From NCBI GenBank assembly GCA_030682835.1, contig JAUXNG010000081.1, positions 46,502 to 110,501 on the forward strand: DNA of 64,000 nt. Direction: 5' to 3'. Both the position numbers and the translations under genes were made by a program. The notes beneath the pieces are model-generated. The model saw only the letters and a list, made by a program, of their open reading frames with translations. It was not told the origin of the DNA and ran no database searches. The stretch is from Hydrogenophaga sp. (GTDB lineage Bacteria > Pseudomonadota > Gammaproteobacteria > Burkholderiales > Burkholderiaceae_C). This document shows positions 54,205-63,426 of this stretch, in pieces; position 1 is the first letter of the stretch; the number at the start of each line of letters is the position of its first letter.

Positions 54205-55218
54205 TCAAATCCTCACCAGCTGCTTGCCGAAGTTCTTGCCTTTGAGCAGTCCCATGAAGGCCTCAGGGGCAGCGGCCAGGCCTTCTGCCACGGTCTCGCG
54301 TGGGCGCAGCTTGCCCTCGGCCACCAGCGCGCCCAGCTCGGCCAGTGCCTCGGGCCAGATTTCCATGTGCTCGCTGACGATGAAGCCCTCGATCTTCAGG
54401 CGGTTCACCAGGATCAGTGCCGGGTTGGTCAGCGGCAGCGGCGCGCCATCGTAGCCGGCGATCATGCCGCAGACGGCAATGCGGCCAAACGCGTTCATGC
54501 GCAGCAGCACGGCGTCGAGCACCATGCCGCCCACGTTTTCGAAATAGCCGTCGATGCCGTCCGGGCAATCCTGCTTGAGCGCCTTGGCCAGGCTGTACAT
54601 GTCTTTGTGCAGCTTGTAGTCGATACAGGCGTCAAAGCCGAGTTCGTTCACCGCATACGCGCACTTCTCGGGGCCGCCGGCAATGCCGACCACGCGACAA
54701 CCGCGCGCCTTGGCCAGCGCCGCAAAGGCACTGCCCACGGCACCGGTGGCCGCACTCACCACCACGGTGTCGCCCGCCTTCGGGGCAATGATCTTGACCA
54801 GGCCGTACCAGGCGGTCACGCCCGGCATACCGACCGCGCCCAGGTAGTACGACAGCGGCACGTGCGTGGTGTCGACCTTGCGCAGCGCGCCGGGTTGCGT
54901 GGCGTCGACCACGCTGTATTCCTGCCAGCCGCCCATGCCGACCACCTGGTCGCCGGCCTTGAGTTTGGGGTGCTTCGAGTCGACCACCTCGCCCACGGTA
55001 CCGCCGATCATCACCTCGCCCAGCGGCTGGGACGCGGCGTAGCTCTTGCTGTCGTTCATGCGGCCGCGCATGTACGGGTCCAGGCTGAGAAAGTGGTGCT
55101 TCACAAGCACCTGGCCGTCGGTCAGAGCGGGGGTGTCGGTGGTGACGAGCTTGAAGTTGTCGACAGTGGCCTCACCCTGCGGGCGGTTGTCGAGAACGAT
55201 CTGGTGGTTGGTGGGCAT
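54205..55218 (-). CDS. curA: NADP-dependent oxidoreductase, CurA/zinc-less MDR type
   Basis: A 337-residue medium-chain dehydrogenase/reductase without zinc. The Rossmann motif is AATGAVGSAFA (about residues 157-167), and the opening NRPQGEATVDNFKL plus DPYMRGRM is typical of CurA, which reduces curcumin and other alkenals. AAGGAGA precedes the ATG. Substrate here is unknown; the symbol is used only as a family name. The gene follows a thioesterase by 30 bp. Confidence 0.85.
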   Translation of the reverse strand: MPTNHQIVLDNRPQGEATVDNFKLVTTDTPALTDGQVLVKHHFLSLDPYMRGRMNDSKSYAASQPLGEVMIGGTVGEVVDSKHPKLKAGDQVVGMGGWQEYSVVDATQPGALRKVDTTHVPLSYYLGAVGMPGVTAWYGLVKIIAPKAGDTVVVSAATGAVGSAFAALAKARGCRVVGIAGGPEKCAYAVNELGFDACIDYKLHKDMYSLAKALKQDCPDGIDGYFENVGGMVLDAVLLRMNAFGRIAVCGMIAGYDGAPLPLTNPALILVNRLKIEGFIVSEHMEIWPEALAELGALVAEGKLRPRETVAEGLAAAPEAFMGLLKGKNFGKQLVRI

Positions 55219-55248
55219 GGGGTGTCTCCTTGGATGTGTGGGTTCGGG

Positions 55249-55674
55249 TCAGTCGGTCTTGAGCGTGTTCAGCGCCTGCGTGGACTTGCCCACGGGCAGG
55301 CGCGGCACGAACTTGAAGGTGCCGGTGGCGTGGGCGCAAAGCTTGTCGTCGGCATCGAAGATGCTGCCCTCGGTGAAGGCCATGGTGGCGGTGCGGTGCA
55401 GCAGCCGGCCCCTGGCGGTGAGGGCACCCTTGGCCGCGCGCATGAAGCTGGTCTTCATCTCGATGGTGACGCAGCCCATGGCCGGCTCCACCGAGCGCGC
55501 GGCGTGGGCCATCACCACGTCCAGCAGCGTCATGCTGGCGCCGCCGTGCACCACGTTGAACGAGTTTTCGTGCTCGGGCTTCGGGTCAAAGGTGATCGTG
55601 GCCTCCCCGCCTTCGAACCTTTCCAATTCAAAGCCGAGCAGTTCGACGAAAGGGATGTGGACCTGGAATTTCAT
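55249..55674 (-). CDS. PaaI/hot-dog family thioesterase (YiiD-like)
   Basis: A 141-residue hot-dog protein with the PaaI-type motif HGGASMTLLDVVMAHAA, where the Asp-type catalytic residue and HGG loop are placed as expected. It probably hydrolyses acyl- or aryl-CoA. There is no obvious Shine-Dalgarno. It lies between a CurA-like gene and a REP-like element. Confidence 0.82.
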   Translation of the reverse strand: MKFQVHIPFVELLGFELERFEGGEATITFDPKPEHENSFNVVHGGASMTLLDVVMAHAARSVEPAMGCVTIEMKTSFMRAAKGALTARGRLLHRTATMAFTEGSIFDADDKLCAHATGTFKFVPRLPVGKSTQALNTLKTD

Positions 55675-55688
55675 GCGGTGTTTGAAAT

Positions 55689-55763
55689 CCCGTTCGCCCT
55701 GAGCTTGTCGAAGGGTTCACGAGGCGTTTGTGAGAGGGCTTCGACAGGCTCAGCCCGAACGGG
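55689..55763. repeat. REP-like inverted pair, copy 3
   Basis: Left arm 55689-55717 (CCCGTTCGCCCTGAGCTTGTC...) and right arm 55735-55763 (AGGGCTTCGACAGGCTCAGC...) with a 17-bp loop. This intact copy gives the consensus CCGTTCGCCCTGAGCYTGTC. It sits between the thioesterase start and the 3' end of the SDR gene. Confidence 0.75.
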
Positions 55764-55792
55764 GTGAAGGGTGCTCGATCCAGCGTACGCAG

Positions 55793-56584
55793 TCAGCCAC
55801 CCGTGATCACGCTGACCCCGCCGTCCACCGCCAGCCACTGGCCGGTGATGTGCTTGCCTGCATCCGACGCAAACAGCACGGTCAGGCCCTTCAGGTCTTC
55901 ATCGTCGCCCAGGCGGCGCAGCGGTGCGTGGGCAGCCAGCTTCTCTTCGCCCATGGCCTTGAGCGTGCCCACGGTCATCTTGCTGGGGAAGAAACCCGGG
56001 CAGATGGCGTTGACGCGGATGCCCTGCTCGCCCCACTCTGCCGCCAGCGCACGGGTGAAGTTGATCACCGCGCCCTTGGACGTGTTGTAAGCGATGGTTT
56101 TCATGCCGCTGGGGTTGCCGCCCAGGCCGGCGATGGACGCGGTGTTGATGATGCTGCCGCTGCGGCGCGGGATCATGCTGCGCTTGGCGATGATCTGGCT
56201 CAGGATGAAGTAGCTGCGCACGTTGAGGTTCATCACCTTGTCCCAGGCCTCGACCGGGTGGTCTTCGGCGGGAGCGCCCCATGCGGCACCGGCGTTGTTC
56301 ACCAGGATGTCGATGTCACCCAGGCGCTGCAGGCTTTCATCGGCCAGGCGGCGTATGTCGTCTTCGCGCGAACAGTCGGCCGCCACCCAGCGAGCGTCAA
56401 TGCCGGCGGCCTGCAGTTCGGCCGTGGCGGCCTCCAGGTCGTCCGCCTTGCGCGAGCTCACCAGCACGCGGGCGCCTGCCTCGCCCAGCGCATGGGCCAT
56501 CTGCAGGCCCAGGCCGCGCGAGCCGCCGGTGATGAGGGCGGTCTTGCCCTTGAGGTCAAACAGTTGGGGAATGGTGCGGGTCAT
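55793..56584 (-). CDS. Short-chain dehydrogenase/reductase of beta-oxidation type
   Basis: A 263-residue SDR with Rossmann motif TGGSRGLGLQ, NNAG, and catalytic YNTSKGA. It resembles 3-oxoacyl-ACP reductases or 3-hydroxyacyl-CoA-like SDRs, fitting a beta-oxidation setting. The start at 56584 (MTRTIPQLFDLKG) is chosen over an earlier frame. Lies 114 bp after the Dabb gene; the spacer has a 7-bp inverted repeat. Confidence 0.85.
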   Translation of the reverse strand: MTRTIPQLFDLKGKTALITGGSRGLGLQMAHALGEAGARVLVSSRKADDLEAATAELQAAGIDARWVAADCSREDDIRRLADESLQRLGDIDILVNNAGAAWGAPAEDHPVEAWDKVMNLNVRSYFILSQIIAKRSMIPRRSGSIINTASIAGLGGNPSGMKTIAYNTSKGAVINFTRALAAEWGEQGIRVNAICPGFFPSKMTVGTLKAMGEEKLAAHAPLRRLGDDEDLKGLTVLFASDAGKHITGQWLAVDGGVSVITGG

Positions 56585-56652
56585 GGGCTTGTCTCTCTCT
56601 CGTTGGGTCAAAGATTGGAGGCCCATTCTGGGCCGTCTGCGCGGTTGCGTTT

Positions 56653-56696
56653 GTCACCCTGGCGTACGCGTGACGCCGCGAGGTCGCGCGGGTGAC
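56653..56696 (-). terminator. Possible stem-loop between Dabb and SDR genes
   Basis: GTCACCC (56653-56659) and GGGTGAC (56690-56696) form a 7-bp inverted repeat with a GC-rich interior. It follows the Dabb stop closely in the minus direction, so it may end that transcript. No T-run is present. Confidence 0.3.
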
Positions 56697-56698
56697 GC

Positions 56699-57001
56699 TC
56701 AGGTCTCGTAGTCCATGCACTGCCGGGCTTCCACCACGGCTTTCATGAAGGGCTTGATCGCCACGTGCTGCGGGTGGTTCTGGTAGGCCAGCAAGGCGGC
56801 CCGGTCGGTGAATGTGCTGTCCAGCACCAGATCGTAGGTGCATTCCAGCCCTGCCTGCGCCGTGCCCACCTCAAAATGCACGATGCCGGGGTCCAGCCGG
56901 GCGCAGGCCATCAGCAGGGCCTTCGCCCTGGCAACGTTGTCTTCGCGACCCGCGCCCTCGGCCTGCTCCTTCAGCTTCCACATGACGATGTGGCGCAGCA
57001 T
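56699..57001 (-). CDS. Dabb (stress-responsive A/B barrel) family protein
   Basis: A 100-residue dimeric ferredoxin-like-fold protein of the Dabb family, with MLRHIVMWKLKEQA start, YDLVLDSTFTDRAALLAYQNHPQH and HVAIKPFMKAV. Known members have diverse small-molecule roles. Its start overlaps the preceding acyl-CoA dehydrogenase stop by 1 nt (TGATG), so it is coupled and probably shares that pathway. Confidence 0.85.
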   Translation of the reverse strand: MLRHIVMWKLKEQAEGAGREDNVARAKALLMACARLDPGIVHFEVGTAQAGLECTYDLVLDSTFTDRAALLAYQNHPQHVAIKPFMKAVVEARQCMDYET

Positions 57002-58824
57002 CAGAACGCCTCCTCGGGCAGGGCGGCGCAGGTCTGGTCGCGGCTGCTCACCACCGCCAGCCAGGCGCCGATCTTGGGCAGCTCGTAATGGAAGAAGTAG
57101 CGCATGGCGGCCAGACGGCCGGTGCGGGCGGGACTGTCGCTGGCGGCCTGCGCGGTGAGCGCCACATCGAGCCAGATCCAGGCCAGCACGGTATGGCCGA
57201 ATGCCTGCAGGTAGGGCACGGCATTGGCCAGTGCGTCGGTGGGCTCACCGGTGGCCCAGGCTGCCTTGGTGGCCGCACCCACCTGCGCCAGCGCCTGCCC
57301 CAGCCCGTTGGCGTGCACGGCGAGTTCGGGCACCTGGATGGCGCGCTCGATGGTGGCGTTGATGCGCCCGGCCAGCAGGCTCAACCCCTTGCCGTTCTCC
57401 ATCAGCACCTTGCGGCCCAGCAGGTCCATGGCCTGGATGCCGTGCGTGCCTTCGTGGATCATGTTCAGGCGGTTGTCGCGCCAGTACTGCTCGACCGGGA
57501 AGTCGCGGGTGTAGCCGTAGCCACCGTGGATCTGGATCGCGAGGCTGTTGGCCTCCAGGCACCACTCGCTGGGCCAGCTCTTGGCAATGGGCGTGAGCAC
57601 TTCCAGCAGCAGGCGGGCGTCGTCGGCCACGGCAGCTTCGGCGGTGTGGTGCTCGTCCACCAGGCGGGCGCAGTACAGCTCCAGCGCCAGCGCGCCTTCG
57701 GCATAGGCTTTTTGCGCCAGCAGCATGCGTTTCACGTCGGCGTGTTCGATGATGCGCACCGGCGGCTGGGCCGGGTCTTTGCCGGCGGGGCCCATGGGTC
57801 GGCCCTGCGGCCGGTTCTTCGCGTAGTCGAGGCTGGCGAGGTAGCCCGCCATGCCCAGCATGGTGGCCGCCATGCCCACGCCGATGCGGGCCTCGTTCAT
57901 CATGTGGAACATACAGTGCAGGCCCTTGCCGGCCTCGCCCACCAGGTAGCCCACGGCACCAGCTTCACCGCGCACAGGGTACTTGCCTTCGCCAAAGTTC
58001 AGCAGCGTGTTGGTGGTGCCGCGCCAGCCGCACTTGTGGTTCAGGCCGGCCAGGGCCACGTCGTTGCGCTCGCCGGTCAGGGCGCCGTCGGTGCCCACCA
58101 GTTTCTTGGGCACGATGAACAGCGAGATGCCGCGGGTGCCCGGGACGAGCCTGCCGTTCTCATCGGGAATCTTGGCCAGCACCAGGTGGATGATGTTCTC
58201 GGTGAGTTCGTGCTCGCCGGCCGAGATCCACATCTTGTTGCCCTTGAGCCGGTAGCGGGGGCCCAGCGGGTCGGTGGCGGAGTCGGCGCCGTCGGGCACC
58301 GCGCGCGTCATCACGTCGCTCAGGCTGGAGCCAGCCTGCGGCTCGCTCAGGCACATGGTCCCGGAAAATCGGCCCGAAAATTCGTTCAGCGCGAACACCT
58401 GTTTCTGGGCGTCCGTGCCGTGCTTCATCAGCAGGTTGGCGTTGCCGGTGGTGAGCATGCCGCTGCCGATGCTGACCGAGGCCATGGCAAAGAAGGCATT
58501 GGCCGCGGCCTCCACCGTGTAGGGCAGCTGCATGCCGCCCACGTCGTAATCTTGCGCGGCGCTGAGCATGCCGCTCTCGGCATAGGCTTTCTGAGCGTCG
58601 TGGGTGGCCTGCGGGAGGATCACTTTTTCGCCGTCGAAGTGCGGCTCCTGCGTGTCCACCAGGCGGTTGAACGGTGCGTATTTCTCGCGGGCGATGCGCT
58701 CGCAGGTGTCGAGCACGGCGGCGAAGGTCTCGGCGCTGTGGTCAGCGAAACGTTCACGCTGGTTCAGGCGTTCAACGGCCAGCCAGTCGTGGAGCAGGAA
58801 GTCGATGGTGGGGCGAAGACTCAT
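57001..58824 (-). CDS. Acyl-CoA dehydrogenase, large (FadE-like)
   Basis: A 607-residue acyl-CoA dehydrogenase of the longer bacterial branch that has an extra C-terminal domain. Motifs include the FAD-binding TMCLSEPQAGSSLSD and KMWISAGEHEL, and the C-terminal HGGYGYTRDFPVEQYWRD. It catalyses the first step of beta-oxidation, using FAD; the chain length is not predictable. It is the upstream partner of the Dabb gene. The start at 58824 gives MSLRPTIDFLLHDWL, a familiar opening. Confidence 0.9.
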   Translation of the reverse strand: MSLRPTIDFLLHDWLAVERLNQRERFADHSAETFAAVLDTCERIAREKYAPFNRLVDTQEPHFDGEKVILPQATHDAQKAYAESGMLSAAQDYDVGGMQLPYTVEAAANAFFAMASVSIGSGMLTTGNANLLMKHGTDAQKQVFALNEFSGRFSGTMCLSEPQAGSSLSDVMTRAVPDGADSATDPLGPRYRLKGNKMWISAGEHELTENIIHLVLAKIPDENGRLVPGTRGISLFIVPKKLVGTDGALTGERNDVALAGLNHKCGWRGTTNTLLNFGEGKYPVRGEAGAVGYLVGEAGKGLHCMFHMMNEARIGVGMAATMLGMAGYLASLDYAKNRPQGRPMGPAGKDPAQPPVRIIEHADVKRMLLAQKAYAEGALALELYCARLVDEHHTAEAAVADDARLLLEVLTPIAKSWPSEWCLEANSLAIQIHGGYGYTRDFPVEQYWRDNRLNMIHEGTHGIQAMDLLGRKVLMENGKGLSLLAGRINATIERAIQVPELAVHANGLGQALAQVGAATKAAWATGEPTDALANAVPYLQAFGHTVLAWIWLDVALTAQAASDSPARTGRLAAMRYFFHYELPKIGAWLAVVSSRDQTCAALPEEAF

Positions 58825-58861
58825 GGCGACGGTGCGGGTTGGAGGTGGAACGCGTGAGTGT

Positions 58862-58882
58862 GCCGAGCGCTGCCGGCTCGGC
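58862..58882 (-). terminator. Stem-loop after the Bug gene
   Basis: GCCGAGC (58862-58868) and GCTCGGC (58876-58882) form a 7-bp inverted repeat about 90 bp beyond the Bug gene stop. The 147-bp spacer to the acyl-CoA dehydrogenase is otherwise GC-rich with no gene. Confidence 0.35.
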
Positions 58883-58971
58883 CTAGAGGGCGGGACGCCG
58901 GGGGCGCCGCTATTCGTCCCGCAGGGGACAAACCGCCCCTGGCGGGCCAGTGCCCCCTGCCCTGGTTGCGC

Positions 58972-59940
58972 TTATTGCAGCTCGATCTTGGCGTCCTTGA
59001 TCGCCTTGGCCCACTTCGCGGTTTCAGCCGTGCTGCGGCGGGCCAGATCGGCCGGCGTGCCGGGCTCCACCGCGAAGCCGATAGGGGCGAAGCGTTCCTG
59101 GATCTCTTTGCTGCTGGCGGCGTCGTTCACCGCCTTGTTGAGCCGGGCCACGATCTCGGGCGGGGTGCCGGCGGGCGCGAACACGGCGAAATAGGCGATC
59201 AGTTCGTAGTCTTTAAGGCCCAGCGCTTCGTTGACGGTGGGCACGTCGGGCACCGCGGGTGAACGCTTGGTGGAAGTGACGGCCAGCGCGCGCACCTTGT
59301 TGGCCTTCACCTGCGGCAGCATCACGGCGAAATCGGCACTGAACATGTGCACCACGCCGCCGAGCAGGTCGGTCATGGCAGCGGGGCCGCTCTTGTAGGG
59401 CACGTTGGTGAGCTGGATGCCGGCCATGCCCGCCATCATTTCGGTGGACACCAGCTGCGAGGTGCTGGCACTGGCGAAGTTGATGCTGCCGGGTTTGGCC
59501 TTGGCCATGTCCACCAGTTCGCGCAGCGTCTTGGCCGGCACGTCGTTGTTGACCGCCATGATCAGCGGCACCGAGCCCATGTAGGCCACGGGGGCAAAGG
59601 CTTTGTCCTGGTCGTAGGGCAGCTGCTTCATCAGGCTCTTGAGCGCCGCGTTGGTGCTGTTGGTACCGATCAGGATGGTGTAGCCGTCGGGCGCTGCCTT
59701 GGCCACCGCATCAGCACCCAGCATGCCGTTCACGCCGGGTTTGTTGTCAATCACGATGGGCTGGCCCAGGGCTTCCTGCATCTTCTGTGCAAAGGCCCGG
59801 CCGATGGTGTCGGTGGCACTGCCCGCCGCGAAGGGCACCACGGCCTTGATGGGTTTGTCGGGCCAGGCCTGTGCCAGCGCGGCGGATGAACACGCCAGCG
59901 CGGCGGCGGCGGTGGCAAGCAGTCGGAACACAGAACGCAT
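58972..59940 (-). CDS. Bug family tripartite tricarboxylate transporter substrate-binding protein (TctC-like)
   Basis: A 322-residue periplasmic binding protein with a signal peptide (about 1-23, ending SSAALAQ) and the hallmark segments AWPDKPIKAVVPFAAGSATDT, NKPGVNGMLGAD, TILIGTNSTNAA and AFAPVAYMGSVPL. It binds a small carboxylate for uptake. AAGGAGA precedes the ATG. It lies within a catabolic operon rather than with tctA/tctB, which sit about 29 kb away, so which permease it feeds is unknown. Confidence 0.9.
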   Translation of the reverse strand: MRSVFRLLATAAAALACSSAALAQAWPDKPIKAVVPFAAGSATDTIGRAFAQKMQEALGQPIVIDNKPGVNGMLGADAVAKAAPDGYTILIGTNSTNAALKSLMKQLPYDQDKAFAPVAYMGSVPLIMAVNNDVPAKTLRELVDMAKAKPGSINFASASTSQLVSTEMMAGMAGIQLTNVPYKSGPAAMTDLLGGVVHMFSADFAVMLPQVKANKVRALAVTSTKRSPAVPDVPTVNEALGLKDYELIAYFAVFAPAGTPPEIVARLNKAVNDAASSKEIQERFAPIGFAVEPGTPADLARRSTAETAKWAKAIKDAKIELQ

Positions 59941-59987
59941 CAGAGTCTCCTTCGGGTGGTTGTAAAAAGGCGGGGTCAGTGTAGGGC

Positions 59988-60320
59988 TCAGAGCGGCAGA
60001 TCCAGCACCGCCGCACCCAGGGTTTTACCGTGGGCGTCGAGGGCCAGCGAGCGCGTGACGCCGCCGCCCAGGGCGTCGAACATCACGAAATGCACCGCGG
60101 CGAGATCGGGCAAGGCGTAGCGCTGCACCGGGCCTTGCACGACGCCGGCAAAGTGGGCCTGCACCCGCTCGACGCTGAGCAGGTGCTCCATCTCGGGGTA
60201 GTCGGCCGGATCCAGCGCGATCACGCTGAGCGTGGCGCGGTTGCCCTTGTCGCCCGAGCGGGCGAGTGCGATGTCGCGCAGCGTGCGGTGGTTGGATGTT
60301 TTTTTTGCCGGTGTTGTCAT
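59988..60320 (-). CDS. AtuA C-terminal-like small protein
   Basis: A 110-residue protein matching the ferredoxin-fold C-terminal domain of AtuA-type proteins (ALARSGDKGNRATLSVIAL near the start). In many genomes this domain is fused to the larger AtuA part. Here it is separate, with only 1 nt between the large gene stop and this ATG. It likely forms a complex with the larger protein. Confidence 0.78.
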   Translation of the reverse strand: MTTPAKKTSNHRTLRDIALARSGDKGNRATLSVIALDPADYPEMEHLLSVERVQAHFAGVVQGPVQRYALPDLAAVHFVMFDALGGGVTRSLALDAHGKTLGAAVLDLPL

Positions 60321-60321
60321 G

Positions 60322-61719
60322 TCAAGCTTCCGCGCTCAGTTCGAGGATGTCGCAGCGGGCACGAACCGCCGAGCGCGGCACCAGGGCCGAGGCCGCGGCG
60401 ATCACCTCGCGCACCGACTGCGTCACGCCGCCGCCGCCCGCCGGGCCGTTGAGGTAGAGCGCCTCCACCTCCTGGCCCACGGCTTCGGCCTGCGCGCGGT
60501 TGGCGCAGCGCACCGCCAGGTGCACGCGCACCTCATAGGGTTCGCGATCCGCGCCCAGCAACGGGCCGTGCATCGCGTTCACGCCGATCAGCTCGGCGCG
60601 GTGTTCCAGACCGGTGAGGCCATGGGACAACGTGGCGTCACCCAGCCGGTGGCGCAGGATGGACAGCGCCAGTTCGCCACGCGCCCGGGCACCCGGGCCT
60701 GCGTATGAAATCTGCCCCTCGCCAATGAAGCCATCGCGGTAACCCAGCGTGACCTTCAGCTGCTCGGGCCGGGCGTGGCCGCTGGCGCCTTGGGCCTGCA
60801 CCCGGTCGGATTCAAGCTGCGTGAAATGGACACCTGAAAAGTCCCCCACCACATCGGCCTGCAGGTAATGCGCGGGGTCTTCCACTTCGTAGAGCAGCTG
60901 CGCGGTGCAACTGAGCCGGTCCACGCGCCCGCCGGTGCCCGGCAGCTTGGTGATGACGGCACTGCCGTCGGCCGACACCTCGGCCAGCGGGAAACCCACG
61001 CGGTGCAGGTCGGGCACGTCCACATGGCCCGGGTCGGCCAAGTAGCCGCCGCTGACCTGGGCCGCGCATTCGAGCAGGTGCCCGACCAGCAGACCCTGGC
61101 CCAGGTGGTGCCAGTCGTCCGCGGTCCAGCCAAAGTGCGCCATGAGCGGCGCCACAAAGAGCGACGGGTCGGCCACGCGGCCGGTGACGATCACGTTCAC
61201 GTCAGCCTGCAGCGCGGGCAACAAGGCGTCGGCGCCGAGGTAGGCGTTGGCCGAGATCAGGCGGCCGTCCAGCGAACGCACGCTGTCGGGCGAGTCCATC
61301 AGCGCCACGTCGTTCGCCAGCATCCAGGGCAGCACGTCGTCGCCCGTCACCACCGCCACGCGCAGGCGCGGCAGGCCCAGTTCGCGCGCCACGTCCAGCA
61401 CGGCCTGCCCGGCCGCCATCGGGTTCGCAGCGCCCATGTTGGTGATGAGGGTCACGCCGTTGCGCACACAGGCCGGCAGCACGGCGCGCATGCGCGCCTG
61501 GAGCATCGGGTCGTACCCGGCCTGCGGATCGTGGGCACGGCGCAGCTGGGCCAGGGCGATGGTGCGCTCGGCCAGGCACTCGAACACCAGGGCATCGAGC
61601 TCGCCGCGCTCGGCCAGGTCCAGCGCGGGGTCGATGCGGTCACCGGCGTAGCCGGCGCCGGAGCCGATGCGGTAGGGAGTCATCGTGGCAGTATGGTGCG
61701 ACAGGCGAGCGGTGGACAT
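60322..61719 (-). CDS. atuA: AtuA-like (DUF1446) protein, large part
   Basis: A 465-residue DUF1446 protein, the N-terminal and main part of the AtuA family, which takes part in acyclic terpene or branched-acid catabolism in Pseudomonas. Typical motifs are RIGSGAGYAGDRIDPALDLAERG, FECLAERTIALAQL and GAANPMAAG. The start at 61719 is taken; an inner ATG at 61683 (MTPYRIGSGAG) fits family starts better and cannot be excluded. The function of AtuA is uncertain. It is adjacent to the small AtuA C-terminal gene. Confidence 0.82.
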   Translation of the reverse strand: MSTARLSHHTATMTPYRIGSGAGYAGDRIDPALDLAERGELDALVFECLAERTIALAQLRRAHDPQAGYDPMLQARMRAVLPACVRNGVTLITNMGAANPMAAGQAVLDVARELGLPRLRVAVVTGDDVLPWMLANDVALMDSPDSVRSLDGRLISANAYLGADALLPALQADVNVIVTGRVADPSLFVAPLMAHFGWTADDWHHLGQGLLVGHLLECAAQVSGGYLADPGHVDVPDLHRVGFPLAEVSADGSAVITKLPGTGGRVDRLSCTAQLLYEVEDPAHYLQADVVGDFSGVHFTQLESDRVQAQGASGHARPEQLKVTLGYRDGFIGEGQISYAGPGARARGELALSILRHRLGDATLSHGLTGLEHRAELIGVNAMHGPLLGADREPYEVRVHLAVRCANRAQAEAVGQEVEALYLNGPAGGGGVTQSVREVIAAASALVPRSAVRARCDILELSAEA

Positions 61720-61746
61720 GGGGTGAACCCCGGCACCGGCGCCCGT

Positions 61747-62187
61747 TCAGGTTGGCGACGCCGGCAACGCGGCGATGGTGCCCTGAGCCACCGCGCAGAG
61801 CTTCTCTTCCCCGTCTTTCACCACAAACACATCGCAGCGGCAGACCGCCTGCGACTTGCCGGTGTGCACGGCTTCGGCGCGTGCGATCAGGCGCTCGCCG
61901 ATGGCCGGGCGCAGGTAGTTGATCTTGAACTCGGAGGTGACCACCGGCACGCGCAGCGCCGTGCCGCCCGCGTAGGTGAGCGCGCTGTCGGCGGCGTAGC
62001 TGAGCACGCCACCGTGCACAAAGCCGTGCTGCTGCTTGACCGCTTCCGTGATCGGCACCTGCAGTTCGCAACGGCCTGGCGAGAGCGCCGCCAGCTCGGC
62101 GCCGATGAGTGTGGAAAAAGGCTGCGAGGCCAGGACCTCGCGACCCATCGCCAGAAAGGCCTCGGGGCTGACGGTGATGTCGCTCAC
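61747..62187 (-). CDS. PaaI family thioesterase
   Basis: A 146-residue hot-dog protein with the motif GFVHGGVLSYAADSALTYAGG, the HGG and Asp placement of PaaI-type thioesterases. It would hydrolyse an acyl-CoA intermediate of the same pathway as the flanking thiolase. Separated by 9 bp from the thiolase gene, and by 27 bp from the atuA-like gene. Confidence 0.85.
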   Translation of the reverse strand: MSDITVSPEAFLAMGREVLASQPFSTLIGAELAALSPGRCELQVPITEAVKQQHGFVHGGVLSYAADSALTYAGGTALRVPVVTSEFKINYLRPAIGERLIARAEAVHTGKSQAVCRCDVFVVKDGEEKLCAVAQGTIAALPASPT

Positions 62188-62196
62188 CGTTAGTCC

Positions 62197-63372
62197 TTAC
62201 AAGACTTCAAACACACCAGCAGCACCCATGCCGCCGCCGATGCACATCGTCACGCAGACGCGCTTGGCACCGCGGCGCTTGCCTTCGATCAGCGCGTGGC
62301 CGGTCAGGCGCTGGCCCGACACGCCGTAGGGATGACCCACCGCAATGGCGCCGCCGTTCACGTTGAGGCGGTCGTGCGGAATGCCCAGCTTGTCGCGGCA
62401 GTACAGCACCTGCACCGCAAACGCTTCGTTCAGCTCCCACAGATCAATGTCGTCCATCGTCAAACCCAGGCGGGCCAGCACTTTGGGAATGGCGAACACG
62501 GGGCCGATGCCCATTTCGTCGGGCTCGCAACCAGCCACGGCAAAACCCAGGAAGCGGCCCAACGGCTGCAGGCCGCGCTTTTCAGCCAGGGTTTCGTTCA
62601 TGAGCACACAGGCACCGGCGCCGTCTGAAAACTGGCTGGCGTTGCCGGCGGTGACCAGGCCACCCGGCAGGGCCGAACGCAGGCCGGAGATGCCTTCTTT
62701 CGTGGTGCCTGCGCGAATGCCTTCGTCGTTCTCGATCGTGACCTGCTTGGTCATCAGACCCATGACCTTGTCGGCCACACCAGCGGTGACCGTCATGGGC
62801 GCAATTTCGGCTTTAAACAGGCCGGCTTCGAGAGCAGCAGTGGCGCGCTGCTGGCTGGCGGCGCCGTATTCGTCCATGGCATCGCGGCCAATGCCGTAGC
62901 GCTTGGCCACTTGCTCGGCGGTTTGCAGCATGTTCCAGTAGATCTCGGGCTTCTGTTTTTCCAGCGCCAGGTCTTTGAGCATGTGGGTGTTCATCTCCTG
63001 CTGCACGCAAGAAATGCTCTCCACACCCCCGGCCACGTACACATCGCCCTCGCCGGCGATGATGCGCTGCGCGGCCAGCGCAATGGTCTGCAGGCCGGAC
63101 GAGCAGAAGCGGTTGACGGTCATGCCCGATGCGGTGATGGGCAGGCCGGCTTTCAAGGCGATCTGGCGCGCGATGTTGGCGCCGGTGGCGCCCTCGGGGT
63201 TGGCGCAACCCATGATCACGTCTTCGACTTCAGCAGCGTCGATGCCAGCGCGCGCAACAGCGTGCTGCACCGCGTGGCCGCCGAGCGTGGCGCCGTGGGT
63301 CATGTTGAAGGCGCCCTTCCAGCTCTTGGCCAGGGGCGTGCGGGCGGTGGAAACGATGACGGCATTGGTCAT
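62197..63372 (-). CDS. Acetyl-CoA acyltransferase (thiolase)
   Basis: A 391-residue thiolase II family enzyme that cleaves 3-ketoacyl-CoA with CoA or condenses acetyl-CoA. The nucleophile Cys lies in [10 protein letters not shown] near residue 91, and the acid/base residues in [14 protein letters not shown] and [16 protein letters not shown] precedes the ATG. It pairs with a 3-hydroxyacyl-CoA dehydrogenase directly upstream, separated by 131 bp holding a repeat. Confidence 0.93.
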   Translation of the reverse strand: MTNAVIVSTARTPLAKSWKGAFNMTHGATLGGHAVQHAVARAGIDAAEVEDVIMGCANPEGATGANIARQIALKAGLPITASGMTVNRFCSSGLQTIALAAQRIIAGEGDVYVAGGVESISCVQQEMNTHMLKDLALEKQKPEIYWNMLQTAEQVAKRYGIGRDAMDEYGAASQQRATAALEAGLFKAEIAPMTVTAGVADKVMGLMTKQVTIENDEGIRAGTTKEGISGLRSALPGGLVTAGNASQFSDGAGACVLMNETLAEKRGLQPLGRFLGFAVAGCEPDEMGIGPVFAIPKVLARLGLTMDDIDLWELNEAFAVQVLYCRDKLGIPHDRLNVNGGAIAVGHPYGVSGQRLTGHALIEGKRRGAKRVCVTMCIGGGMGAAGVFEVL

Positions 63373-63426
63373 GATGGGTTCCTAGTGAAATTCAAATGGA
63401 GCGAAACCGCCGCTTCCAGGGCTCCC

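Noticed and set aside
57088..58857. 589-codon plus-strand frame opposite the acyl-CoA dehydrogenase
   Set aside because: Antisense to a complete acyl-CoA dehydrogenase with FAD motifs.
58884..58971. Possible fourth long copy of the GC-rich gene-end repeat
   Set aside because: Only short shared strings (CGGGCCAGTGCC) could be seen; the overall order does not match the family.
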